This document shows, in pieces, positions 6,085-12,795 of a stretch of 12,795 nt of DNA; positions within the stretch are counted from its first letter, which is position 1, and each line of letters starts with the position of its first letter. The notes below the pieces were generated by a model. It did no database searches. It had not been told where the DNA came from and saw only the letters and a list, made by a program, of their open reading frames with translations. Source of the stretch: an uncultured Blautia sp. GTDB lineage: Bacteria > Bacillota > Clostridia > Lachnospirales > Lachnospiraceae. The stretch covers positions 1 to 12,795 of the forward strand of contig NZ_CAKROJ010000061.1 in the NCBI RefSeq assembly GCF_934372025.1, written 5' to 3'. Position numbers and translations under genes: made by a program.

Positions 6085-8130
6085 TTATACTTCTCTTCTG
6101 TATGCTGCCTTATAAAAGAACTCCTGTGAATTCAATGGTGTATCCTCCCGCATATTTACAAGACTGTAATTACCCTCTCCATCTTCCTCTCTTGCTTTCT
6201 GATTATCACTCAGCATTGTAATAAACATTTCTTCCAGACGCTGTGCGATTTCGGAATCATAGATTGGTGTTGCAACCTCCACACGACGTACCGTATTTCT
6301 GGTCATAAAGTCAGCAGATGCGATGTATATTTTCTTACGTTCTCCACAGCCGAAAATATAGATTCTGGAATGCTCCAGAAAACGTCCGACAATGCTGATC
6401 ACACGGATGTTATCTGTTTTTCCTTTAACCTGTGGAATAAGACAGTTAATTCCACGGATCACCATGTCAATTTTTACTCCGGCTTCTGATGCCATGATCA
6501 GTTTATCAATTATTTTTTTGTCTGTAAGAGAATTCATTTTCAGTCCAATATATGACTCTTCTCCTGCCCTTGCATGGTGAATTTCTTCATCGATCATTGC
6601 AAGAATTTTATTCTGCAGACAGTTCGGTGCTACAAGAAGATGCTGTGTTTCTTTTACTGTTTCACCTTTATCCAGTGCCTGAAAAACATCAGCCGCTTCA
6701 AGTCCGATTTCCACTCTGGCAGTCATATAAGAAAGATCTGTATAAAGTCGGCTTGTTTTTTCATTATAATTACCTGTGCCGATCTGGGTATAATATTCGA
6801 TTCCCTCATCAGTCTTACGTGTGATCAGACACAGCTTTGAGTGTACCTTGTAACCGTCCAGTCCATAAACAACACGACAGCCTGCCTCTTCCAGTCTTCT
6901 GGACCATTCAATATTATTTTCCTCGTCAAAACGCGCCTTCAGTTCGATCATGACAAAAACCTCTTTGCCATTCTCGGCAGCTTCGATCAGTGCTTCCACC
7001 ACTTTACTCTGCCGTGACAGACGATATAAAGTCATCTTGATCGCTATTACAGATTTGTCATTTGCCGCCTCATGCAGCATGCGAAGAAACGGTTTCATGC
7101 TTTCGAATGGATAAGACAGAAGCTTGTCCTTTTCTCTGATCTGTGGAAGAATTGGTTTCTCAAGATCAAATTCCGGTGACGGCTGTGGAACTCTTTTTTC
7201 AAAAAACAACTCTGGTCTGGTGCGCAGACGATCCTGCAGCTGATATACAAACGAAAGATCAAGTGGTGCAAAGCTTCTGAACACCTGTCTGGTGTCGAGA
7301 TCCAGATAAGTACAGAGCGTCCTTACGATTGTATCGTCCATATCTCTTGACAGTTCCAGACGCAGCGGTGCAAGTTTCTTTCTTTTCTTGATCAGTTCCA
7401 CCATAAATTCTCTGTAATCCAGATCCTCATCATAAAGTGCATCTGCATCAATATCTGCGTTTCTTGTAATACGCATCAGTGATTTTGACAGGATTTTATA
7501 CCCTGCAAAAACTTTTGGAAGAAAATGAAGAATCAGCTCTTCCACAAGCATAAAACGTCTTTTTGTCGGAAGTTCTATCAGTTCAGGAAACACCTCTTTA
7601 CTGCATGGTACAATTCCGAGTTTTTCTTTTCCGCTCTTTGTCTGCAGAACACATACTGCATAGATATCACGGTTTTTAAGGAACGGGAAAGGCTGGCGTT
7701 TTCCCACAATTGTAGGAGAAAGAAGCGGAAGTATCTCTGAGTCAAAAAACACCTCCAGATATGCACTTTCTTCTATACTGAGGCGTTGAAAGTCTACCAT
7801 ACTGACACCTGTTTCTTCCAGTTTATCCATCAGTGTCTCATATACCGCATCTTTACGCTGATTTAATTTACGAACCACTTTCAGGATCTGATGAATCTGT
7901 TCCTTTGGAGTCATGTTGGTTTTATTTTCTCTTACATCTCCGGACAGCAGCATCTGATCCAGCAGTGACCCAACTCTTACCATAAAAAATTCATCAAGAT
8001 TACTCTGATAAATTGCTTCAAAGGACAGACGCTCAGCAAGCGGAACATGTTCATTCTCTGCTTCTTCCAGTACTCTTTCGTTGAATTTCAGCCAGGATAA
8101 TTCCCGATTCATATAAACTTCCTGTTTCAT
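6085..8130 (-). CDS. ppk1: Polyphosphate kinase 1
   Basis: This 681-residue enzyme reversibly transfers the ATP gamma-phosphate to long-chain polyphosphate. The N-terminal domain begins with NRELSWLKFNERVLEEA (8-24), a family hallmark. The catalytic half contains TLYR (R370), ELKARFDE (R400), the autophosphorylated histidine H430 in KVHSKLCLI, GTGNYNEKTS (451-460), and the second catalytic histidine H587 in EHSRIYIFG. SADFMTRNTVRRVEV follows at 605-619. All key residues are intact and length is normal. The ATG at 8130 is preceded by GGAGG ten bases away (8141-8145); an internal ATG six codons later is the only close alternative. The gene is 152 bp downstream of the Crp/Fnr gene on the same strand, with no clear terminator between. 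It may therefore be partly read through from that gene. No exopolyphosphatase gene is adjacent. Confidence 0.97.
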   Translation of the reverse strand: MKQEVYMNRELSWLKFNERVLEEAENEHVPLAERLSFEAIYQSNLDEFFMVRVGSLLDQMLLSGDVRENKTNMTPKEQIHQILKVVRKLNQRKDAVYETLMDKLEETGVSMVDFQRLSIEESAYLEVFFDSEILPLLSPTIVGKRQPFPFLKNRDIYAVCVLQTKSGKEKLGIVPCSKEVFPELIELPTKRRFMLVEELILHFLPKVFAGYKILSKSLMRITRNADIDADALYDEDLDYREFMVELIKKRKKLAPLRLELSRDMDDTIVRTLCTYLDLDTRQVFRSFAPLDLSFVYQLQDRLRTRPELFFEKRVPQPSPEFDLEKPILPQIREKDKLLSYPFESMKPFLRMLHEAANDKSVIAIKMTLYRLSRQSKVVEALIEAAENGKEVFVMIELKARFDEENNIEWSRRLEEAGCRVVYGLDGYKVHSKLCLITRKTDEGIEYYTQIGTGNYNEKTSRLYTDLSYMTARVEIGLEAADVFQALDKGETVKETQHLLVAPNCLQNKILAMIDEEIHHARAGEESYIGLKMNSLTDKKIIDKLIMASEAGVKIDMVIRGINCLIPQVKGKTDNIRVISIVGRFLEHSRIYIFGCGERKKIYIASADFMTRNTVRRVEVATPIYDSEIAQRLEEMFITMLSDNQKAREEDGEGNYSLVNMREDTPLNSQEFFYKAAYRREV

Positions 8131-8246
8131 TATTTTGTATCCTCCACAGATTTGTCTTTTTCATTATCCAGCCTACTATAAAATAAAAAAATCAAATCCA
8201 GAGCATACTTATGTAAAATATATGGAAAATTCGGTCATTCCTGGTC

Positions 8247-8311
8247 TTTACTTCTGTTTATATACTTCTTATATACTTCTATTTATATACTTCTGTTTAT
8301 ATGAATCTGTT
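8247..8311. repeat. Short degenerate tandem repeat across the Crp/Fnr stop codon
   Basis: Five units of 12, 11, 14, 14 and 14 bases lie head to tail, with consensus TATATACTTCTGTT on the plus strand (8247-8258, 8259-8269, 8270-8283, 8284-8297, 8298-8311). The last two units encode the final residues of the regulator, and its TAA (8283-8285) lies at the junction of units three and four. Fourteen is not a multiple of three, so each unit shifts the frame. The other part of the 152-bp gap before ppk (8131-8246) holds only the ppk ribosome-binding site; no convincing ppk promoter was found there. Confidence 0.65.
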
Positions 8312-8927
8312 TTCCCTTTTTCTCCAGGATTCCCTCTTCTTCAAGACTTTTCAGTTCTCTTGTCATGGCACTTCTGTCTACACTCAGATACTGCGCCAAT
8401 GCTGTATAGGACATTGGAAGTGTAAGATCGCTGCTCTGCTTTTCTGCTGAAAGCGCATTCAGGTAAGACAAAAGTTTCTTGCGGGTACTTGATCTCGAAA
8501 GCATATAGATACGTTCCGTCTGCTGTCCTGACTGAACAGCAATGAGCTGAAACAGATTGCTGACCATCTGACTGTGATGATGGCATGCCTGTTCACAACG
8601 CTTTATCACATGTTCATAATCTATAAACATTACCATGGTTTTTTCTGCAGCACAGACATAATAATGCTGTGCATCTGTAGGAAGAAGAAACGGTTCACCA
8701 AAAACAGCATCTTTGTTCAGTTCATCGATCATATCCTGATTCCCTTCAGCATCACAACAGTAAAGTACCGCTCTTCCATAAAGGATCACCCCGATTTTTT
8801 TCATGGAACTGGAATATTCCATAATTGTCTCCCCGTTTCTGAACATTACTTCTTTTGCATGAAAACAGATGCGCATTCTTTCCTGTTCTTCGGGCAGAAT
8901 ATCTGTAAAAAGTGTAATATGTTCCAT
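8283..8927 (-). CDS. Crp/Fnr-family transcriptional regulator
   Basis: This 214-residue DNA-binding regulator has an N-terminal cyclic-nucleotide-like beta-barrel (about 15-105), a long dimerisation helix (about 106-140) and a C-terminal winged helix. The recognition region is SYTALAQYLSVDRSAMTRELKSLEEEG (173-199, shown in two parts: helix one near 174-181, recognition helix near 185-195). The FGE turn of the barrel is present at 76-78, but the Arg-Ser-Ala phosphate pocket of cAMP-binding Crp is replaced by YYVCAAE, so cAMP is unlikely to be the ligand. There is no N-terminal Fnr-type cysteine cluster. Cysteines at 57, 58, 111 and 115 with histidines at 116-118 could sense redox or metal. The ATG at 8927 has a GGGGTGA ribosome-binding site. 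It is divergent from the flavodiiron gene, which is a probable target, and upstream of ppk1. Confidence 0.92.
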   Translation of the reverse strand: MEHITLFTDILPEEQERMRICFHAKEVMFRNGETIMEYSSSMKKIGVILYGRAVLYCCDAEGNQDMIDELNKDAVFGEPFLLPTDAQHYYVCAAEKTMVMFIDYEHVIKRCEQACHHHSQMVSNLFQLIAVQSGQQTERIYMLSRSSTRKKLLSYLNALSAEKQSSDLTLPMSYTALAQYLSVDRSAMTRELKSLEEEGILEKKGKQIHINRSI

Positions 8928-8951
8928 CGTTTTTTCACCCCGTTTTTCCTG

Positions 8952-8960
8952 ATTATATCA
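8952..8960 (-). promoter_or_regulatory. Predicted extended -10 promoter of the Crp/Fnr gene
   Basis: On the minus strand TGA-TATAAT (8960-8952) is a perfect extended -10. No recognisable -35 is found at the expected distance. Transcription would start near 8945, leaving a leader of about 18 bases before the ATG. Confidence 0.55.
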
Positions 8961-8986
8961 TATATTTTTGCAAGAAGGCCTGCTTT

Positions 8987-9002
8987 TGTGACTTTTGCAA
9001 CA
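8987..9002 (+). promoter_or_regulatory. Candidate Crp-like operator for the flavodiiron gene
   Basis: The 16-base sequence TGTGACTTTTGCAACA has a perfect left half-site TGTGA and a right half matching three of five positions (CAACA against TCACA) with the standard six-base centre. Its midpoint lies 41.5 bases before the predicted flavodiiron start, the usual class II activator position. A separate near-palindrome, AAGAAGGCCTGCTT (8972-8985), lies just beside it. Confidence 0.35.
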
Positions 9003-9020
9003 GATTTTTTTCATTTATTC

Positions 9021-9029
9021 TGTTATACT
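9021..9029 (+). promoter_or_regulatory. Predicted extended -10 promoter of the flavodiiron gene
   Basis: TGT-TATACT (9021-9029) is an extended -10 with five of six matches. The hexamer 17 bp upstream (CAGATT, 9001-9006) is a poor -35, which suits a promoter needing an activator. Expected start is near 9036, with a leader of about 58 bases. Confidence 0.5.
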
Positions 9030-9093
9030 TTTAACAAAATTACAGATAAGAACTTCTCAAATAAATAATATTATGAATTGGAGGACACACACT

Positions 9094-10884
9094 ATGAAGA
9101 TTACAGATACTATCAAATATGTCGGTGTTAATGATCACCAGATTGATCTTTTTGAAGGTCAGTACAAAGTTCCTAACGGCATGTCCTATAACTCTTATGT
9201 GATCCTTGATGAAAAAATCGCTGTTATGGATACAGTAGATGCCAACTTTACGCATGAATGGCTGGATAACATTCAGCAGGTTCTGGCCGACCGCAGACCG
9301 GATTATCTCATCGTTCAGCATATGGAACCGGACCATGCCGCAAATGTTGCAAACTTCCTCAAAGTATATCCTGACACAACTGTCGTTTCCAATGTAAAAG
9401 CTTTTAATATGATCCAGAACTTCTTTGATCTTGACCTCACCGGCCGCAAAATCGAAGTAGAAAACGGTGGAACACTTTCTCTCGGCTATCATCAGCTCAC
9501 CTTTGTTTTTGCTCCGATGGTACACTGGCCGGAAGTTATGGTCACTTATGACAGCACAGAAAAAGTTCTTTTTTCTGCTGATGGATTCGGCAAATTCGGT
9601 GCACTCGATGCCGAGGAACCGTGGGATGATGAAGCAAGACGTTACTTTATCGGTATTGTAGGAAAATACGGCAAACAGGTGCAGAATCTTCTTAAAATCG
9701 CTGCCACTCTTGATATCCAGAAGATCTGTCCGCTTCACGGACCGGTTCTTACTGAGGATCTTGGACATTATATCGGACTCTATGATACCTGGTCTTCCTA
9801 TACACCAGAAGCAGACGGAATTGTGATCGCATATACTTCTGTCTACGGACATACCAGAGATGCTGTTTATCTGCTTGCTGAAAAGCTCAAGGCCAAAGGC
9901 TGTCCAAGAGTTCTTGTCTATGACCTTGCAAGAGATGATATGTCACTGGCGATCAGTGATGCTTTCCGCTACTCCAAGCTGGTTCTTGCAACGACCACTT
10001 ACAATGCAAGTATCTATCCATTCATGAATGACTTTATCACACGACTGGTAGAACATAACTTCCAGAACCGCACAGTAGCACTTATTGAAAATGGATCCTG
10101 GGCTCCCCTTGCAGCCAAGATCATGAAAGAAATGATGGCACCATGCAAAAAGATCGACTGGGTAAAAAATAATGTTCATATCTGGTCAGCTGTTAAAGAA
10201 GACAACCGTAAACAGATTGAGGCAATGTCCGATGAACTCTGCAAAGAATACATTGCAAAGAATGATAACCTCGCCAACAAAAACGACATGTCTGCTCTTT
10301 TCCGCATCGGCTATGGCCTCTATGTCGTAACCTCAAATGATGGAAAACGAGACAATGGTCTGATTGTAAATACTGTTACCCAGCTGACCGATAATCCGTA
10401 CAGAGTGGCTGTAAATATCAACAAAACAAACTACTCACATCACATCATCCAGCAGACCGGAGTCATGAATGTAAACTGCCTTTCTGTTGATGCACCGTTC
10501 TCAGTATTCCAGCAGTTTGGATTCCAGTCCGGCAGAAGCGTAGATAAATTTGAAGGTCAGAAGGTCAACCGTTCTGACAATGGACTCGTATTCCTGGATA
10601 AATATATCAACGCTTTCATGTCCCTGAAGGTTGAACAGTATGTAGACCTCGGTACTCATGGAATGTTCATCTGCAGTGTCACAGAAGCACGTGTCATGAG
10701 TGATCAGGAAACCATGACCTACACATACTATCAGAACAATGTAAAACCAAAACCACAGACAGAAGGAAAGAAAGGATTTGTCTGCAAGGTCTGCGGATAT
10801 GTCTACGAAGGTGACGAACTTCCAGAAGACTTCATCTGTCCACTGTGCAAGCATGGTGCTGTAGATTTTGAACCGATCCAGTAA
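9094..10884 (+). CDS. Multidomain flavodiiron protein with flavin reductase and rubredoxin domains
   Basis: This 596-residue protein should reduce oxygen to water and/or nitric oxide to nitrous oxide in the cytoplasm. The ATG at 9094 has GGAGG nine bases upstream (9080-9084). The N-terminal metallo-beta-lactamase-like domain (1-235) contains all diiron ligands: H76, E78 and H81 in QHMEPDH, H144, D163 in SADGFG, and H215 in LHGP. A flavodoxin domain follows (about 243-390), with the FMN phosphate loop near YTSVYGHTRDA. A flavin reductase domain (about 400-550) and a KPKPQTEGKK linker lead to a C-terminal rubredoxin-like domain (562-596) with C564, C567, C582 and C585. Only 14 residues separate the two CxxC pairs, far fewer than in normal rubredoxin. 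The fusion suggests that one chain can take electrons from NAD(P)H to the diiron site. It is monocistronic and divergent from the Crp/Fnr gene. Confidence 0.95.
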   Translation: MKITDTIKYVGVNDHQIDLFEGQYKVPNGMSYNSYVILDEKIAVMDTVDANFTHEWLDNIQQVLADRRPDYLIVQHMEPDHAANVANFLKVYPDTTVVSNVKAFNMIQNFFDLDLTGRKIEVENGGTLSLGYHQLTFVFAPMVHWPEVMVTYDSTEKVLFSADGFGKFGALDAEEPWDDEARRYFIGIVGKYGKQVQNLLKIAATLDIQKICPLHGPVLTEDLGHYIGLYDTWSSYTPEADGIVIAYTSVYGHTRDAVYLLAEKLKAKGCPRVLVYDLARDDMSLAISDAFRYSKLVLATTTYNASIYPFMNDFITRLVEHNFQNRTVALIENGSWAPLAAKIMKEMMAPCKKIDWVKNNVHIWSAVKEDNRKQIEAMSDELCKEYIAKNDNLANKNDMSALFRIGYGLYVVTSNDGKRDNGLIVNTVTQLTDNPYRVAVNINKTNYSHHIIQQTGVMNVNCLSVDAPFSVFQQFGFQSGRSVDKFEGQKVNRSDNGLVFLDKYINAFMSLKVEQYVDLGTHGMFICSVTEARVMSDQETMTYTYYQNNVKPKPQTEGKKGFVCKVCGYVYEGDELPEDFICPLCKHGAVDFEPIQ

Positions 10885-10894
10885 AAAGGGTAAC

Positions 10895-10939
10895 AAACTG
10901 AGGCGTTCCCCCTGCGGAGAACGCCTCGTTTAAATTTTT
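10895..10939 (+). terminator. Intrinsic terminator of the flavodiiron gene
   Basis: GAGGCGTTC (10900-10908) and GAACGCCTC (10919-10927) form a perfect nine-base-pair GC-rich stem with a ten-base loop. AAAC (10895-10898) and GTTT (10928-10931) extend it past a single bulged T. A run of five T follows at 10935-10939. It starts ten bases after the stop codon. On the minus strand the dyad lies after the dehydratase gene, but its T-run there is farther from the stem, so termination in that direction would be weaker. Confidence 0.9.
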
Positions 10940-10964
10940 CAACCTTTAAGTTTGATTCAATATC

Positions 10965-12647
10965 TTATAAGTCAGAGTATTTGGCATCTAAAGCCCATGG
11001 CTGCATTGCTCCACCTTCGTGTGCCGGACGGCATGTGCGGGCAAAGATATTCAGGCAGCCTTTTTCTTCTTTAAGTGGTGGGCATACCCAGTTCTTTCTT
11101 CTTTCTGCTAATACTTCGTCAGATACTTCCAGTTCTACGATACCTTTGATCGTATCAACTGTTACGATATCTCCATCCTCAACTAAAGCGATAACGCCGC
11201 CGTCATATGCTTCCGGAGAAACGTGTCCAACTAAAGCACCATGGCTGAATCCAGAGAATCTTGCATCTGTAACAAGACCAACGCTCTTATGAAGTCCTCT
11301 TGCAACTAATGCATCGTTGGAAAGCATAAGCTCTTTCATTCCAGGAGCTCCCTTGCAGCCTTCGTATCTCATAACGATTACATCGCCAGGAACGATCTCA
11401 CCTGCAACAATTGCGTTGTAAGCCTTTGTATCGTTATCAAAGCATTTCGCTTTTCCGCGGAATACACGCATTTCTTCCGGAACACCTGTAGGTCTGATGA
11501 TCGCGCCTTCCGGAGCAAGGTTACCTCTTAAGATCTGTAAACCTGGAAGGTCATATAACGGATTATCCAGTGGACGAAGAAGGTTGCTGCTGTGTGCTTT
11601 AACATCTTTAAGAAGATCTCCCCATGTTCCGCCTGTCATAGTCGGTACATCCAGGAATAATTTTTCTTCGAGCATCTTCATAACTGCCAATGTACCACCA
11701 GCATAGTACAGGTCATTGATTGTAAATGGACCACTTGGGATGACACCTACGATACATCTGATCTCTTTCGCATATTTCTCGAAATCTTCCATTGTGATCT
11801 TGATTCCAAGTTCATATCCTAATGTCAAGATATGCAGTAATGCATTTGTTGATCCGGCGATAGCCATATCAAATATGATTGCATTTAATAAAGTTTCTCT
11901 TGTGATCAGATGAGATGGTCTGATATCTTTCTTAACCATTTCTACCATCTTCATACCAGCTTCACGAGCTTTTCTGATCTTAAGGCTGTCTACTGCAGGA
12001 ATGCAGGAAGTTCCTGGCAATACAAGGTTGAACACTTCACCCATCAGCTGCATGGTGTTTGCAGTTCCCATGGAAGGACATGCGCCACAAGTCGGGCATA
12101 CGCATTCTTCAAGTTCCAATAATTCTTCGTTGCTCTTTCCGCTGAAACGGGCAACGTCAACGTCTGCTTCTACTACCTGACGTCCTTCATGGCTGCCGGC
12201 TGACATACATCCACCTGTAACAACCATTGCAGGAATGTCTAATCTTGCTGCTGCCTGATAGCATCCGGCAATGATGTTATCGCAGGAGGCGATCATACAG
12301 ATACCATCAAACTGGTGTACTTTACTTACAGCTTCAACAGACATACAAACGATATCTCTCATAACCTGTTCGTATTTCATTTCTTCTACACCATTCGGAA
12401 TGTTACCGCATGTTGCAGGAATACCAAATTCTACCGGAACACCGCCTGCTGCCCAGATTCCCTGTTTAACAGCTTCTGCGATCTGTCTTAAATGAACGGT
12501 TCCCGGAGATCCCTCCTGAAATGAGTTCGGCACACCAATATGCGGCTTGTTACGAATATCAGCATCGCCATATCCAGCTGCCTTCATCATTACTCTACGA
12601 TGAGCGCCACTTTCACCATCCCAAAACTGTTTACCGTATTTCCCCAT
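10965..12647 (-). CDS. IlvD/Edd-family dehydratase, divergent from canonical dihydroxy-acid dehydratase
   Basis: The 560-residue protein belongs to the iron-sulfur IlvD/Edd family, which removes water from dihydroxy or sugar acids to give 2-keto acids. The ATG at 12647 is preceded by AGAGAGG eight bases away. Expected cluster cysteines are present: C122 in ASCDN and C190 in CPTCGACPSM. So are the catalytic serine S465 in TDARFSGFSHG, the metal glutamate E439 in APGMKELM, and GHVSPEA (474-480). However, the invariant CDK of IlvD reads CDN (N124), removing the carbamylated lysine, and the DDG aspartate position is C-G-N (80-82). The usual GHxGMxYSLPSR segment is also replaced. The family is sure; branched-chain amino acid synthesis as its role is doubtful. 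It lies 34 bp after a cyclodeaminase-family gene on the same strand, and no other ilv gene is visible. It may act on a sugar acid or other hydroxy acid. Confidence 0.88.
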   Translation of the reverse strand: MGKYGKQFWDGESGAHRRVMMKAAGYGDADIRNKPHIGVPNSFQEGSPGTVHLRQIAEAVKQGIWAAGGVPVEFGIPATCGNIPNGVEEMKYEQVMRDIVCMSVEAVSKVHQFDGICMIASCDNIIAGCYQAAARLDIPAMVVTGGCMSAGSHEGRQVVEADVDVARFSGKSNEELLELEECVCPTCGACPSMGTANTMQLMGEVFNLVLPGTSCIPAVDSLKIRKAREAGMKMVEMVKKDIRPSHLITRETLLNAIIFDMAIAGSTNALLHILTLGYELGIKITMEDFEKYAKEIRCIVGVIPSGPFTINDLYYAGGTLAVMKMLEEKLFLDVPTMTGGTWGDLLKDVKAHSSNLLRPLDNPLYDLPGLQILRGNLAPEGAIIRPTGVPEEMRVFRGKAKCFDNDTKAYNAIVAGEIVPGDVIVMRYEGCKGAPGMKELMLSNDALVARGLHKSVGLVTDARFSGFSHGALVGHVSPEAYDGGVIALVEDGDIVTVDTIKGIVELEVSDEVLAERRKNWVCPPLKEEKGCLNIFARTCRPAHEGGAMQPWALDAKYSDL

Positions 12648-12681
12648 TTTATATACCTCTCTTTTTTTTATTTCTTGCTAC

Positions 12682-12795
12682 TTATTCCCACTTTGTCCCC
12701 ACATTTTTTTCAACTGCCTTATCGTAAATAGCTCTGGCTGCCATAAGGTCCTGAGTTCCGATACCAACAGTCTCAAATACGATGATCTCATCATC
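12682..12795 (-). CDS. Ornithine cyclodeaminase / mu-crystallin family protein, C-terminus only
   Basis: The last 37 codons and a TAA (12684-12682) are visible; the rest lies beyond the right edge. The peptide contains EIIVFETVGIGTQDL followed by AARAIYDKAVEKNVGT, which matches the conserved end of the ornithine cyclodeaminase / alanine dehydrogenase (mu-crystallin) family, where a (F/D)S(V/T)GIAxQD(L) block precedes the last helix. Members are NAD(P)-dependent enzymes acting on cyclic or linear imines and amino acids. The next gene, the dehydratase, starts 34 bp downstream with no terminator between, so the pair form an operon. Without the N-terminal part the reaction cannot be guessed. Confidence 0.8.
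   Translation of the reverse strand, partial: DDEIIVFETVGIGTQDLMAARAIYDKAVEKNVGTKWE

Noticed and set aside
8135..8425. Plus-strand open frame between ppk1 and the Crp/Fnr gene
   Set aside because: It overlaps the coding end of the regulator antisense, runs through the AT-rich tandem repeat and has no ribosome-binding site.
9040..9852. A long open frame on the minus strand opposite the flavodiiron gene
   Set aside because: It lies wholly antisense to a gene with all catalytic motifs, has no ribosome-binding site or family resemblance, and is explained by codon bias of the real gene.
10900..10927. The strong stem-loop as an attachment site or small RNA
   Set aside because: Its position ten bases after a stop codon, GC-rich stem and T-run fit an ordinary intrinsic terminator.

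Overview
The window looks like chromosomal DNA from an anaerobic, low-to-mid GC Firmicute, most likely a gut clostridium of the Lachnospiraceae type. This is inferred from strong GGAGG ribosome-binding sites, extended -10 (TGn-TATAAT) promoters, a ferredoxin-type DUF362 protein, a multidomain flavodiiron oxygen/NO reductase, and a short Crp/Fnr regulator of the kind common in that group. No mobile element, CRISPR array, rRNA or tRNA was seen. Genus cannot be fixed from the sequence alone.

Left part (1-2839): a NUDIX hydrolase, cut by the window edge, is divergent from an M20 amidohydrolase; their promoters appear to share one palindromic -35 hexamer. The amidohydrolase converges on a DUF362 protein with two 4Fe-4S clusters. 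The promoter of the DUF362 gene has the 19-bp spacer and internal dyad typical of MerR-family control.

Middle part (2840-8130): a class-3-like aldehyde dehydrogenase on the plus strand is followed, convergently, by a cutC-rsmJ pair on the minus strand. rsmJ begins at a GTG 16 bp after cutC. Next comes polyphosphate kinase 1, also on the minus strand. Two related inverted repeats flank the aldehyde dehydrogenase gene.

Right part (8131-12795): a Crp/Fnr-family regulator lies upstream of ppk on the same strand and is divergent from a large flavodiiron protein. That protein carries a diiron lactamase-like core, flavodoxin, flavin reductase and short-spaced rubredoxin. A Crp-like site lies at the class II activator position of the flavodiiron promoter. 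A strong intrinsic terminator closes the flavodiiron gene. Converging on it is a two-gene minus-strand unit: an ornithine cyclodeaminase/mu-crystallin family protein (only its C-terminus visible) and an IlvD/Edd-family dehydratase. The dehydratase lacks two metal-ligand residues of canonical dihydroxy-acid dehydratase and may act on a different substrate.

Most genes are ordinary housekeeping or stress genes. The least explained items are the divergent dehydratase with its cyclodeaminase-family partner, the MerR-type promoter without an adjacent MerR gene, and the Crp/flavodiiron control region.
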